NCBI RefSeq assembly: GCF_001647285.1
Contig: NZ_LRML01000003.1
Coordinates: 434,001-498,000, forward strand
Source of the DNA: Rufibacter roseus
GTDB lineage: Bacteria > Bacteroidota > Bacteroidia > Cytophagales > Hymenobacteraceae
DNA: 64,000 nt
Reading direction: 5' to 3'
Positions 52,470 through 61,421 of the stretch are shown here, piece after piece (position 1 is the first letter of the stretch; each line of letters begins with the position of its first letter). The translations under genes were made by a program, and so were the position numbers. The notes beneath the pieces were generated by a model. It made no database searches. It was given only the letters and a program-made list of their open reading frames with translations, and was not told the origin of the DNA.

Positions 52470-53447
52470 CTAATATCGGTAGCCGGGGAAATACTTTATA
52501 TCCAACTCCATGTAGTCCTCGTCATGACCAGTTCCTGAAACAGTATCGCCGCCGTCATCCACAATACTCTTTACTTCAATAGTACCATAGATTAACCAAG
52601 AATCGCTGAATGGGTAGCGAACTTTGAAGGCATAGATATCGCCTACCTGTACATTAGTAGCACCAGGAGTAGCCGGACCATATTGCTCCATAGCCAAGGC
52701 AATCTGGTTGGGCTGGTACCAATTCTTTGCCGCATCGGGTACTTTCACAAAAAAAGCTTGACGGTTCCCTGCTACTTCCCCGGAAGAAAAGCCATGCTCA
52801 AAACGGTTGTCATACCAATCACGCAACGGCATTTTATTCGTCACCAAGGCCCAAGGCGAGGCAAATCTATCACTCACCAAGGTTTGCGGAGCTGCATTAT
52901 TAATTGCAAAGTCAAGAATAACTAGAGAGTTACTTTTATCTCCCCAATAGTTGTAGAGCTTGGAATTCTGATAAACCTGTGGAGCCCCTATGGTGAATTT
53001 TATTTCGGGCACTTTCCCGGTAGCGGGGTCTTTGTAGAGAACGCCTTTAGCATCTTCGCCTTCAAAAGTCAAAATCACTTCCTGCCCAGGTTCACCTTCA
53101 ACAATATATTCCAGCGCATATTCTGCTGTATGTATGCCACCAGAAACGTCAACACCTCCGTTGATGATTAAGGGAAACTCCCGCCCCCTGATGTTATCAT
53201 ACGCCCTGAAGTTTTGTATACCTTGGTTAGTAGTGTAGGTGAACAAGTACCTTAGCGTGTCGCCAGAGTATATTTTCAAATCACTGGTTCGGCTAGAAGG
53301 AATATAACCAGCATTAGAATATTTAGAGTAGAGGGCAACCGCTGAAAAAGAGGTAGAAGGCTCCGGTTGCAAATCATCATCGTTAGAGCAGGAGCCCATC
53401 AGAAAAGGGGCGGCTATGAGCCACAGGAGGTGTAATAACTTACGCAT
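52470..53447 (-). CDS. Putative surface lipoprotein, function unknown
   Basis: This 325-residue lipoprotein has the signal peptide MRKLLHLLWLIAAPFLMGSC and then SNDDDLQPEPS, an acidic motif fitting the lipoprotein export signal to the cell surface. The mature protein is beta-rich (TLRYLFTYTTNQGIQNFRAY, GEDAKGVLYKDPATGK, VYQNSKLYNYWGD) and looks immunoglobulin- or carbohydrate-binding-like, but no family is recognised. It is convergent with paoABC. Confidence 0.72.
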   Translation of the reverse strand: MRKLLHLLWLIAAPFLMGSCSNDDDLQPEPSTSFSAVALYSKYSNAGYIPSSRTSDLKIYSGDTLRYLFTYTTNQGIQNFRAYDNIRGREFPLIINGGVDVSGGIHTAEYALEYIVEGEPGQEVILTFEGEDAKGVLYKDPATGKVPEIKFTIGAPQVYQNSKLYNYWGDKSNSLVILDFAINNAAPQTLVSDRFASPWALVTNKMPLRDWYDNRFEHGFSSGEVAGNRQAFFVKVPDAAKNWYQPNQIALAMEQYGPATPGATNVQVGDIYAFKVRYPFSDSWLIYGTIEVKSIVDDGGDTVSGTGHDEDYMELDIKYFPGYRY

Positions 53448-53586
53448 GGGTTTAGGTATAAAGAATAGGAGCTCTTGTTCATCAGTGTCACCTTTCTACT
53501 CTATCCCGCTGCTCTTCCAGATGAACTAAAACTTCTTTTACAAAGACCAAGCCAAAGCTATTCTCCCCTATTCAACTCCCATAAAA

Positions 53587-53640
53587 AAGCCCGCTGATTT
53601 AAGCTTGTTTTTCAGAAAACATGCCTAAAACAGCGGGCTT
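53587..53640 (-). terminator. Terminator of uvrB with a P1 palindrome nested inside
   Basis: AAGCCCGCTG and CAGCGGGCTT are outer arms (53587-53596, 53631-53640); between them sits TTAAGCTTGTTTTTC and AGAAAACATGCCTAAAA, a P1 element. On the minus strand it is followed by TTTTTT. Confidence 0.85.
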
Positions 53641-53658
53641 ATATAAATGACAGGATTA

Positions 53659-55692
53659 TTAGTCCCGTTTGTTCTTCAACATTTTACGCAGTTCCGCTAG
53701 TTCATCACGATACTTGGCAGCTTGCAGGAAGTCTAGCTCCTTGGCGGCGGCCTCCATTTGCTTCTCGGTTTTCTTGATGACTTTCTCCAGCTCGTCGCGC
53801 TTCATGTACTGCACCACCGGGTCAGCGGCAATGGCCAAAGCATTCTCATCCGGGCCGGCGTAAGCCTTTGGTTCCCGCTTATTTGAGTCTGCCACTGAGG
53901 TTTGACCCATGATGGCTTCTTTAGATTTGTACACGGTGCGTGGCGTGATTCCATGCTCGAGGTTGTATTCCATTTGAGTAGCCCTGCGGCGGTTAGTCTC
54001 GTCGATAGCCCGTTGCATGGAACCCGTGATGCGGTCAGCGTACATGAGTACTTTTCCGTTCTCGTTCCGGGCCGCGCGGCCAATGGTCTGAATCAACGAG
54101 CGCTGGTCACGCAGGAAGCCCTCCTTATCGGTATCTAGAATGGCTACCAAACTCACCTCTGGTAAGTCAAGTCCCTCACGGAGCAGGTTTACCCCAATGA
54201 GCACATCAATATCTCCCAGGCGAAGTTCCCGTAGAATCTCCACCCGCTCCAGAGATTTCACTTCTGAGTGAATGTACTTCACCTTGATATTTAGGCGCTC
54301 CATGTACTTACTCAACTCCTCTGCCATTCGCTTGGTGAGCGTGGTCACCAAAACACGGTCCCCGGCTTTGATTCGGTTGTCCACCTCGTCCAGCAAGTCG
54401 TCAATCTGGTTCTGGCTTGGCCTAATTTCAATCTCCGGATCAAGCAAACCAGTTGGCCGGATAATCTGCTCTACAATCACGCCCTCAGATTTCTGAATCT
54501 CATAGTCTCCGGGTGTAGCGCTCACGAAGATGACCTGGTGCATGAGGCTTTCAAATTCATTGAACGTAAGCGGGCGGTTGTCCATAGCCGCCGGCAAACG
54601 GAAGCCATATTCCACCAGTGCCGTTTTGCGGGAGCGGTCACCGCCCCACATGGCCCGCACCTGCGGCAACGTGGCGTGGCTCTCATCTATCACCATCAGG
54701 AAGTCATCTGGGAAATAGTCGAGCAAACAGAACGGCCGGGATCCCGGCTGCCGACGGTCAAAGTAGCGGGAGTAATTTTCAATACCTGAGCAGTAGCCCA
54801 GTTCCCGAATCATCTCCAAGTCAAACTCGGTGCGCTCTTTTATGCGCTTGGCTTCATTGTCACGCCCCTCTTTCAGGAAGTACTCGTGCTGGGCCACCAT
54901 GTCAAACTGAATCTCGTTGATGGCTTGGTTCAAGGTGTCCTTGCCTGTCACGAAGAGGTTGGCTGGGTACAGCGTAATTCCTTCTTCATCGGCTATTTTT
55001 TTGCCAGATTGCGGGTCAATGCGCTGGATAGATTCAATTTCATCGCCCCAGAAGTAAATGCGGTAAGCAAAGTCAGCATAGGCCGGAAAAATGTCCACAG
55101 TATCGCCTTTCACCCTGAAGGTTCCACGTGTGAACTCTACTTCGGTGCGGCTATACAAGATAGACACAAACTGGTAAAGCAGATTATTCCGGCTTACCCG
55201 CATGCCAGGCGCCAACGGAATCACGTTCTTCCCGAACTCCTCGGGGTTACCGATACCGTAGATACAGCTTACCGATGCTACTACAATCACATCACGTCTT
55301 CCAGATAGCAAAGCAGAGGTACAGTGTAGCCGGAGCTTTTCAATCTCTTCGTTGATAGCCAAGTCTTTCTCAATGAACACATCAGAAGAAGCAATGTACG
55401 CTTCGGGTTGGTAGTAGTCGTAGTAGGAGATAAAATACTCTACTGCGTTGTCGGGGAAAAATTGTTTGAATTCGCCGTAAAGCTGGGCGGCCAGCGTTTT
55501 ATTGTGGCAAAGTACCAGCGTAGGCTTCTGCACTTGCTGCACCACGTTGGCCACTGTAAAGGTTTTACCGGTACCGGTGGCTCCCAGTAGTACTTGGGCG
55601 TGCTCTCCGTTGTTCACACCCTCAACAAGTTGGGCAATGGCGCGGGGCTGATCGCCAGTAGGTTTGAATTCTGAGGTTAGTCTAAACTTCAT
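53659..55692 (-). CDS. uvrB: Excinuclease ABC subunit B
   Basis: This 677-residue helicase-like protein verifies DNA damage in nucleotide excision repair. Walker A is GATGTGKT (residues 37-44); the damage-binding hairpin [12 protein letters not shown] is near residue 90, [14 protein letters not shown] follows, and [20 protein letters not shown] is motif VI region. The C-terminal UVR domain ends with [17 protein letters not shown], which interacts with UvrC. It stands alone on the minus strand with its own terminator. Confidence 0.98.
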   Translation of the reverse strand: MKFRLTSEFKPTGDQPRAIAQLVEGVNNGEHAQVLLGATGTGKTFTVANVVQQVQKPTLVLCHNKTLAAQLYGEFKQFFPDNAVEYFISYYDYYQPEAYIASSDVFIEKDLAINEEIEKLRLHCTSALLSGRRDVIVVASVSCIYGIGNPEEFGKNVIPLAPGMRVSRNNLLYQFVSILYSRTEVEFTRGTFRVKGDTVDIFPAYADFAYRIYFWGDEIESIQRIDPQSGKKIADEEGITLYPANLFVTGKDTLNQAINEIQFDMVAQHEYFLKEGRDNEAKRIKERTEFDLEMIRELGYCSGIENYSRYFDRRQPGSRPFCLLDYFPDDFLMVIDESHATLPQVRAMWGGDRSRKTALVEYGFRLPAAMDNRPLTFNEFESLMHQVIFVSATPGDYEIQKSEGVIVEQIIRPTGLLDPEIEIRPSQNQIDDLLDEVDNRIKAGDRVLVTTLTKRMAEELSKYMERLNIKVKYIHSEVKSLERVEILRELRLGDIDVLIGVNLLREGLDLPEVSLVAILDTDKEGFLRDQRSLIQTIGRAARNENGKVLMYADRITGSMQRAIDETNRRRATQMEYNLEHGITPRTVYKSKEAIMGQTSVADSNKREPKAYAGPDENALAIAADPVVQYMKRDELEKVIKKTEKQMEAAAKELDFLQAAKYRDELAELRKMLKNKRD

Positions 55693-55771
55693 GCGCGAAG
55701 ATTTACAATCAAAGGTAACGTATTATAACATCTGCTGGCGCAATAGAGTTTAGCATTTGCTAAAGAAAGTA

Positions 55772-55811
55772 GCGTTTTTGGGCTGTTTTTCTGTAAATAA
55801 ACGAAAAACGC
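55772..55811. repeat. P1 palindrome upstream of uvrB
   Basis: GCGTTTTTGGGCTGTTTTTC followed by TGTAAATAAACGAAAAACGC, just before the hairpin at 55807. Confidence 0.6.
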
Positions 55812-55831
55812 CGCTTTTAATAAGCGGCGTT
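55807..55831 (-). terminator. Hairpin ending the small gene at 55995-56213
   Basis: AACGCCGCTT and AAGCGGCGTT around TTAAT; on the minus strand it is followed by a T-rich stretch and lies downstream of the small gene. Confidence 0.7.
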
Positions 55832-55994
55832 CAACTATTATATAAGGCTCTCGCCTTTAAAAAACTTTCACTTATAAGCTTACCCAGCCATCGCTTTCAG
55901 CCTGTATAGAAATCGCGCGTACTGTAGGCAAGAGAAGTAAGGGTGATGAAATAGAATAGGCACCAAATTACAACTAGGGTTCATTGGCAACGAA

Positions 55995-56213
55995 CTATGG
56001 CATGTAAACCATTTGGTTTCTTAAAGTCTCTACTGCAAAAGGTTTCTGCTCATGCGCCTTTATAGAGAGTATTACCTGCCCTCTATCTTTCTCCGTAAGA
56101 ACCATTTTAATTTCTTCCTTCATCCAAAGAGAAGCACCTCCTACATAAAGCGGAACGGAAAATAGCAACACCCAAGTTCTTAGCACCTTGGGGATAGTGT
56201 AAGTTTTATGCAT
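55995..56213 (-). CDS. Small protein with one hydrophobic segment, uncertain
   Basis: This 72-residue reading frame has a hydrophobic stretch (VLRTWVLLFSVPLYVGGASLWM, about residues 10-31, given here as TWVLLFSVPLYVGGASLW) and a charged C-terminal half with VILSIKAHEQ. No family is recognised. A terminator-like hairpin downstream and an A/T-rich leader upstream favour a real gene, but with no homologue recognised it could be spurious. Confidence 0.45.
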   Translation of the reverse strand: MHKTYTIPKVLRTWVLLFSVPLYVGGASLWMKEEIKMVLTEKDRGQVILSIKAHEQKPFAVETLRNQMVYMP

Positions 56214-56434
56214 TATAATTTCTTTTTGTAGAAAAAATCTGCGAAAGAATCAGCTAGAATTGGTTCTAACCGGTTGCTAAGGATTGAATTTGATGGGCTG
56301 GCTAAATATCGTTATAAGGTAAATATTTAGAATCAAATTTAAAATAAAAAGCAAAAAGACTTTTTAAATATTTTATACAACCTCACAAAACTGAAGATAG
56401 GCTGAATTGACAACGTCTAATGTACAAATATATT

Positions 56435-58018
56435 TTATTTATATATACGCCATTTGCTACCTATACTAAGTCCAAACTGAAAAGCATTGGGTTGACTTTC
56501 GCTTTCTTTCAGGAAAGGGGTAAGGGCATAGGTTACCTCTGGCGCCACCATAACACTAACTTTATCATTAAGCTCGTACCCTAACCCTACTGAAGTAACT
56601 GAAAAACACTGCCATGACCTGAAGGGAGAGTTTTCATTTCCAAACTCATAGTGCACTGTCTCCAGCTGATTATTTTGGGGCGTAATGCTGTTTTTCAGCA
56701 ATAGATTCAAGTTAACTCCGCCAGAGGCATAGGCAAAGAACTTGCTCAAGTCATGCCTGTACCCAATCCGGACTGGCAACCCTACTTGCTGGTATCGGTA
56801 CTGGGTGGTGTAGGTATCTGATTTAGAAACAGAAACAACATTGCCTGTTTGGTATTGAGCAACATTATTAAATATTGGTTCTGCTCTGAGCACTGCCAAC
56901 CGGTTTGACATTTGGTCAGTACTGGTGCTGTTTATAACATAGGAATGAGTGGTGGTGGCCACATTTTCAGCGTATAGAAGGCCACTTTCAACATGCCACT
57001 TATCATTGATGCTGTAGCTTGCACCCAATCTGGCGCTGTAAGAATATGACGGACTATAGCTCTGGTTAAACTCACGCATTGCCTTTTGGTACTCTTGGTA
57101 TACCTGAGGTTGGGCAGCAGACAGTTCAGTAAAGGAAGCCGGCGCCATACTTCCTTCATTTAGTTTTATGGGGGAATAAGCATATTGGGGAGCATACGCA
57201 AGCGAAAGGCTCCACTTAGAGACCTCAGCGACGGCAGGGCTTATTTCTTTTCTCTCTGCGGCTGTTTGGGCTAACAATTGATCAGGGCTGCTTTTCCGTA
57301 AGAGCAATGTACCCGGTTTTTCTTCTGCCGCAGAGTCTGCTTTTGTAACAACTCCACCTGAAAGTCCATTTAATGCCGTAACGCTACTTGCTGTAGCAGG
57401 ATTTACTGGTGCTGCTACAGCCAATTCTGCTTCTAAGCCAGTAGATGATTTTGAGCCTGAGTTAGAATTTGAATCTATTTTTACCTGGGCTATTACTTCC
57501 TCTGTGGGTTCAAAGCCTGGCGCCGTTTCCTTCACTTGGCTACTACTTCCTTTCTTAACTTGGTCAACAGTGGCAATTGCTTTTTCCCCCCTCAGCACTT
57601 CTCTAGTGTTTTTAGCCTGTTTTTCAGAAAACGGACCTGAAACAGACGCTAATCCTTCGTCTACATAATCTGAAGAAACGCCACCGTTCGCCACAGATTT
57701 CTTTACTCTTTGATTTAGTTCCAGCTTATTGCTTTGCTCTTTAGATAAAGCTACTGTGCCTTCAGACACTAGGTCTAATCCATCATTACTGTTCCACAAG
57801 AAAGCCCCTGCAGATACCAGGAGCAACAAAATAGCCGCAGCGGCAGCCCTATACCAGAACACTTGGCCCCGGTACTTTTTCAGCTCCTGGTTTTCCAGCT
57901 CCCGATTCAGGTTTTCCCAAATCTTGCTAGAGGGTGTACTCTCCGCTCCTTCAAAGCCCTCTCTGAAAATATCTTCCAAAGAAGGATCGTGCTTTTCCTC
58001 AGCCGATAACTTTTTCAT
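56435..58018 (-). CDS. Single-pass membrane protein with C-terminal outer-membrane-type beta-barrel domain
   Basis: This 527-residue protein begins with a cytoplasmic acidic region containing LEDIFREGFEGAESTPSSKI and a membrane helix (about residues 55-76, AAAAAILLLLVSAGAFLW). A long low-complexity linker (about residues 77-290) follows, then a beta-barrel-like domain (SLAYAPQYAYSPIKL, YSARLGASYSINDKWHVES, FQFGLSIGSKWRIYK). It starts 20 bp inside the sigma factor gene, so it may be its membrane anti-sigma or sensor partner. A P1 repeat is encoded in frame within the linker (57608-57647). Confidence 0.75.
   Translation of the reverse strand: MKKLSAEEKHDPSLEDIFREGFEGAESTPSSKIWENLNRELENQELKKYRGQVFWYRAAAAAILLLLVSAGAFLWNSNDGLDLVSEGTVALSKEQSNKLELNQRVKKSVANGGVSSDYVDEGLASVSGPFSEKQAKNTREVLRGEKAIATVDQVKKGSSSQVKETAPGFEPTEEVIAQVKIDSNSNSGSKSSTGLEAELAVAAPVNPATASSVTALNGLSGGVVTKADSAAEEKPGTLLLRKSSPDQLLAQTAAERKEISPAVAEVSKWSLSLAYAPQYAYSPIKLNEGSMAPASFTELSAAQPQVYQEYQKAMREFNQSYSPSYSYSARLGASYSINDKWHVESGLLYAENVATTTHSYVINSTSTDQMSNRLAVLRAEPIFNNVAQYQTGNVVSVSKSDTYTTQYRYQQVGLPVRIGYRHDLSKFFAYASGGVNLNLLLKNSITPQNNQLETVHYEFGNENSPFRSWQCFSVTSVGLGYELNDKVSVMVAPEVTYALTPFLKESESQPNAFQFGLSIGSKWRIYK
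57608..57647. repeat. P1 palindrome inside a coding region
   Basis: TGTTTTTAGCCTGTTTTTC followed by AGAAAACGGACCTGAAACAG lies in frame in the linker of the 56435-58018 gene and encodes VSGPFSEKQAKN. Confidence 0.8.
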
Positions 58019-58574
58019 GATATTTACCTTTTAACCGCACCACCGCTTGCCGTAAGCTGGCTCTGGCACGGGAGTATTGTGACTTAGAAGTACTTTCTGT
58101 GATGTCTAACATCTCTCCAATCTCTTTGTGGGAATATCCTTCAATGGCATATAAATTGAACACCGCCTGATACCTTGGCGGTAATTCCCTCACCAACTGC
58201 AATAGCTCTTCATAGCCATACTTACTGTCTAAGCTCTCTTGCTCTGAGGCTTCGTCCCACTCATCTTCTTGGGCCGTGACAGAAAGATGTCCGTTGCTGC
58301 GCTGGTGCTTCAGGGCTGTGTTGATGACAATTCTTTTAATCCAGAATTCTATGGGGCACTCTCCTTTAAAATTTTTAATATACATGAAAACCTTCAGGAA
58401 AGCATCTTGCAGAATGTCTTCCGCCTCAAAATCGGTGCGGGCATACCGTTTACTCACCGCCAACATTTTACCGGCATACCGCTGGTAAAGCTGGTGCTGA
58501 GCTTCTCTTTTTCCGGCTACAGCCCCTTTTATCAGGTCTGCTTCGGATGACTTTTGTGGCGAGAGAATTTTCAA
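57999..58574 (-). CDS. ECF-type RNA polymerase sigma factor
   Basis: This 191-residue sigma factor has region 2 with LYQRYAGKMLAVSKRYART, EAEDILQDAFLKVFMYIKNF and FWIKRIVINTALKH, and region 4 with LPPRYQAVFNLYAIEGYSHK and GEMLDITESTSKSQYSRARA. It overlaps the 3' membrane/beta-barrel gene by 20 bp (stop and start interleaved), which points to translational coupling and a sigma/regulator pair. Confidence 0.92.
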   Translation of the reverse strand: MKILSPQKSSEADLIKGAVAGKREAQHQLYQRYAGKMLAVSKRYARTDFEAEDILQDAFLKVFMYIKNFKGECPIEFWIKRIVINTALKHQRSNGHLSVTAQEDEWDEASEQESLDSKYGYEELLQLVRELPPRYQAVFNLYAIEGYSHKEIGEMLDITESTSKSQYSRARASLRQAVVRLKGKYHEKVIG

Positions 58575-58730
58575 CGGATGTAAAATATCGTCATCTAACA
58601 GTAAGAGCCCTCGGCAACGGCAAAGGTTGCATGACTAAATCTTTGCCTGCATTTTTTTTGCAAAAGAACTTCAACGCTTAAAGGTATAGACAAACTAACT
58701 TCACCTCTCCCCCTATACAATAGATACAAA

Positions 58731-58762
58731 AAAAGCTGCATTGCTCTAACAATGCAGCTTTC
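58731..58762 (-). terminator. Terminator after aroE
   Basis: AAAGCTGCATTG and CAATGCAGCTTT pair around a 6-nt loop and are followed on the minus strand by TTTTTTT. It separates aroE from the sigma factor gene downstream. Confidence 0.85.
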
Positions 58763-58778
58763 ATGACATTAGACTGTG

Positions 58779-58826
58779 AACTCTGTTTTAGGCTTACTTT
58801 TCAAAAAATAAGCCTAAAACAGAGTT
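58779..58826. repeat. P1 palindrome overlapping the aroE stop codon
   Basis: AACTCTGTTTTAGGCTTAC and ATAAGCCTAAAACAGAGTT are near-perfect arms (one mismatch) and include the last bases of the aroE stop codon (58825-58827). Confidence 0.85.
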
Positions 58827-59562
58827 ATTTATTCCATATCTGCCAAGCTACCTCGGCTTGCAGGCAAAGCATTTCATACCCATTTATAGTCTTTGCCCCC
58901 TGTTCTTTCCCCTTCTGCATAAACAATGTCTCAGCAGGGTTGTATACCAAATCATACAGGTAATGGTGCGACGAAAGCAAATGATACGGAATATTAGGTG
59001 CTTCCTCTACCTTAGGGTAAGTACCTACCGGCGATGCATTGACAATTAACGAAACAGAAGACATAAGGCTTTGCGTCAGCTCCTGGTACGTAAGTATGCC
59101 TTCCCTTTTTTCTCTGGAAACTACCTTGTAAGCAATATTGAGGTATTCTAAAGCAGCCATTACAGCTTTGGCTGCTCCCCCAGTACCCAATACCAACGCC
59201 TGTGATTGTGAGTAGCAAGGATAAAAGTTCTGGAGCGACTGCATGAAACCTTGGTAATCTGAATTGTGACCTACTAGCTTGCCATCAACAAACTTGATCA
59301 CATTCACAGCCCCAATACGAGCAGCGGCCGGCTCTAATTCATCTAAAAACGGAATGATTGTTTCTTTATAAGGAATGGTAACATTTAACCCTCTTAGGTT
59401 AAGATTATTCTTTAACAACTGAGGAAACTCCTGAATACTGTCTAATTCAAAAAGCAGGTACTTGCTGTCTACTATGCCTTCAGCTCTAAACTTATCTGTG
59501 AAGTACTTTTGAGAAAATGAATGACTAAGTCTATACCCCACAAGTCCATAAACATTTTCCAT
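58825..59562 (-). CDS. aroE: Shikimate dehydrogenase
   Basis: This 245-residue enzyme reduces 3-dehydroshikimate to shikimate with NADPH in aromatic amino acid synthesis. Motifs: GLVGYRLSHSFSQKYF at the substrate site, LNVTIPYKETIIPFLDE with the catalytic Lys, HNSDYQGFMQSL, and the NADP-binding GTGGAAKAVMAALEYL. It is slightly shorter than average (about 270). It ends a minus-strand run that begins with a tyrosine phosphatase. Confidence 0.95.
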   Translation of the reverse strand: MENVYGLVGYRLSHSFSQKYFTDKFRAEGIVDSKYLLFELDSIQEFPQLLKNNLNLRGLNVTIPYKETIIPFLDELEPAAARIGAVNVIKFVDGKLVGHNSDYQGFMQSLQNFYPCYSQSQALVLGTGGAAKAVMAALEYLNIAYKVVSREKREGILTYQELTQSLMSSVSLIVNASPVGTYPKVEEAPNIPYHLLSSHHYLYDLVYNPAETLFMQKGKEQGAKTINGYEMLCLQAEVAWQIWNK

Positions 59563-59594
59563 AGCAACTTCAGAGAAACAAAAGGTTTTATGAA

Positions 59595-60539
59595 TTAAGC
59601 TTCAGAAGTATTGTCTGAAGTAAAATAATCTAAAATATAAACTAGGGCAAACCCTACAACAGCTAAACCAACTCCGAACATTATGTACGGCTCTTGACCA
59701 GTGATCTCAAAATAATTCTGGGGCAGCACATTGCTCTGCACCAAAGGTTTCACCACTCCGTGCCGGTCTGTGTAGGTTTCAAGGGTTTCCTTCCATGGCC
59801 AGACCTTGTTTAAAGACCCTATCATAAAACCTGTCAATAATGCAACAGATACATTATAGTAATTCTTCAGCGCCCAGTTTAGCACATGCGAGAAGAGCAA
59901 CAGCCCCGTAACACAGCCCGCGGCAAAGGTTAGCACTACAGCAATCTTCAGTTCTTTTACCGCATTAAGTATAAATTCATACTTAGCAAGTAACACCAAC
60001 AAAAAGCTTCCGGAAACACCAGGCAAGATCATGGCGCAAATGGCAATGGCCCCGCAAAGAAAAATAAACCAATAGGTTTCTGGTGACTGGGTAGGTGTGG
60101 CTACCGTCACCAGATAGGCAACCACCGCCCCTATTACGCCGGCCAGTATGACTGGAAGAGACCAATTAGTAATCTGTTTACTTACCACCACCGCCGAGGC
60201 CACAATAAGTCCAAAGAAAAAGGCCCAAAGCAACTCTGGGTAATTCTCCAACAAGAACAGAATAACATTAGACAGCGAGGCAACAGAAAAAAGAATGCCT
60301 GCCACCAACACCACCAGAAAGCTGCCGTTGATGTGCTGCCAAAAGCCTTTTAAATTAAACTTGCTAAGTAATTTCAAAGCTTCCCCGTTCACTGAACGAA
60401 TAGCCCCCAATAGCTCTTCATAAATGCCTGTGATAAAAGCAATGGTGCCACCAGATACACCAGGCACCACGTCTGCCGCCCCCATGGCCATTCCTTTTAA
60501 AAACAGCAGAAGATATTCCCTGAAAGTTCTTTTTTGCAT
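59595..60539 (-). CDS. DUF368 membrane protein
   Basis: This 314-residue protein has about eight predicted helices and the DUF368 signature GAADVVPGVSGGTIAFITGI at residues 20-39, with the second DUF368 repeat ICAMILPGVSGSFLLVLLAK. The family is proposed to move undecaprenyl phosphate across the membrane in some bacteria (PopT-type) and is common in Bacteroidota. It lies 32 bp upstream of aroE and 90 bp after the phosphosulfolactate synthase-like gene. Confidence 0.93.
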   Translation of the reverse strand: MQKRTFREYLLLFLKGMAMGAADVVPGVSGGTIAFITGIYEELLGAIRSVNGEALKLLSKFNLKGFWQHINGSFLVVLVAGILFSVASLSNVILFLLENYPELLWAFFFGLIVASAVVVSKQITNWSLPVILAGVIGAVVAYLVTVATPTQSPETYWFIFLCGAIAICAMILPGVSGSFLLVLLAKYEFILNAVKELKIAVVLTFAAGCVTGLLLFSHVLNWALKNYYNVSVALLTGFMIGSLNKVWPWKETLETYTDRHGVVKPLVQSNVLPQNYFEITGQEPYIMFGVGLAVVGFALVYILDYFTSDNTSEA

Positions 60540-60579
60540 GTACCTGAGGTGTTAGCCTTAAATTTCTTTAATAAAAAGT

Positions 60580-60613
60580 AATTGCCCAAAGGAACTAGTC
60601 CTGTGGGCAATTA
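60580..60613 (-). terminator. Possible terminator or attenuator between comA-like gene and DUF368 gene
   Basis: TAATTGCCCA and TGGGCAATTA (10 bp) with a 14-nt loop; on the minus strand it is followed by TTTTTATT. It lies inside a co-oriented series, so partial read-through is possible. Confidence 0.65.
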
Positions 60614-60629
60614 TATGTAAGAGGAAAAT

Positions 60630-61412
60630 TTACTTCAAAAGATTTGTTTGCTCCTTATCCAAAAAGTCAGAGAAGGTATCGCCCCTTAAGCCTAGGCGGA
60701 TAGTTTCCAGCGGTATAATTTCATTAGGTGCTATATTCCCAAGATTCACGTTGGCACCAAGTAATTTGATAAAGAAAACCTGTTGCCCTTTTTGAGGAGC
60801 TTCCCAAATAATCTTTTCAAACGGAATTTTGGTCAAAATCTCATCTACCAGACCGCTTCTCACTTCTCCGGTTGATCTGAACAACCCTACATTTCCGCCT
60901 TCCCGTGCTTCACCAATTACTTTCCAAGCGCCGGCATCTAACTCTGCCTGCATAAGGCTGATCCATTTGTACGGCGGAATAATTTTTTCAGCGTCTTTTG
61001 ACCCAACCTCAGACAGCACCGTTACCTGATCAGACAATGCCCGAATGAATTCACACTTACGATCATGGTTGATTTCAATGGAACCGTCAGACACTTCAGC
61101 GTACTTTAACTGGTACTTATCAAGTAGCCGCCGGTAGTCTTCAAACATATCACGCACAATAAAGGCCTCAAACAAGGTACCTCCAAAGTAAACCGGAATA
61201 CCAGCTGCCTCATATATGGATAGTTTTTTATCAAGGTTTGGCGTTACGAACGAGGTTGCCCAGCCAAGTTTAACGATATCAACGTATTCTCCGGCTACCT
61301 CCACAAAATTCTCGGTTTCTCTTAGGCTTAGGCCTTTGTCCATGGCCATAGTGAAACCGCTTTCTCTTGGTTTGGAAGTGCGCTCTGGCAACTGGGAAAG
61401 TTCGTAATTCAT
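60630..61412 (-). CDS. Phosphosulfolactate synthase-like protein
   Basis: This 260-residue TIM-barrel protein resembles ComA, which joins phosphoenolpyruvate and sulfite to make phosphosulfolactate. Segments include RESGFTMAMDKGLSLRETEN, VDIVKLGWATSFVTPNLDKK, PVYFGGTLFEAFIVRDMFED and VIGEAREGGNVGLFRSTGEV. In Bacteroidota, sulfonate precursors could feed sulfonolipid synthesis (an inference). It is next to a TPR gene (9 bp gap) and the DUF368 gene. Confidence 0.85.
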   Translation of the reverse strand: MNYELSQLPERTSKPRESGFTMAMDKGLSLRETENFVEVAGEYVDIVKLGWATSFVTPNLDKKLSIYEAAGIPVYFGGTLFEAFIVRDMFEDYRRLLDKYQLKYAEVSDGSIEINHDRKCEFIRALSDQVTVLSEVGSKDAEKIIPPYKWISLMQAELDAGAWKVIGEAREGGNVGLFRSTGEVRSGLVDEILTKIPFEKIIWEAPQKGQQVFFIKLLGANVNLGNIAPNEIIPLETIRLGLRGDTFSDFLDKEQTNLLK

Positions 61413-61421
61413 GTATTGGGG

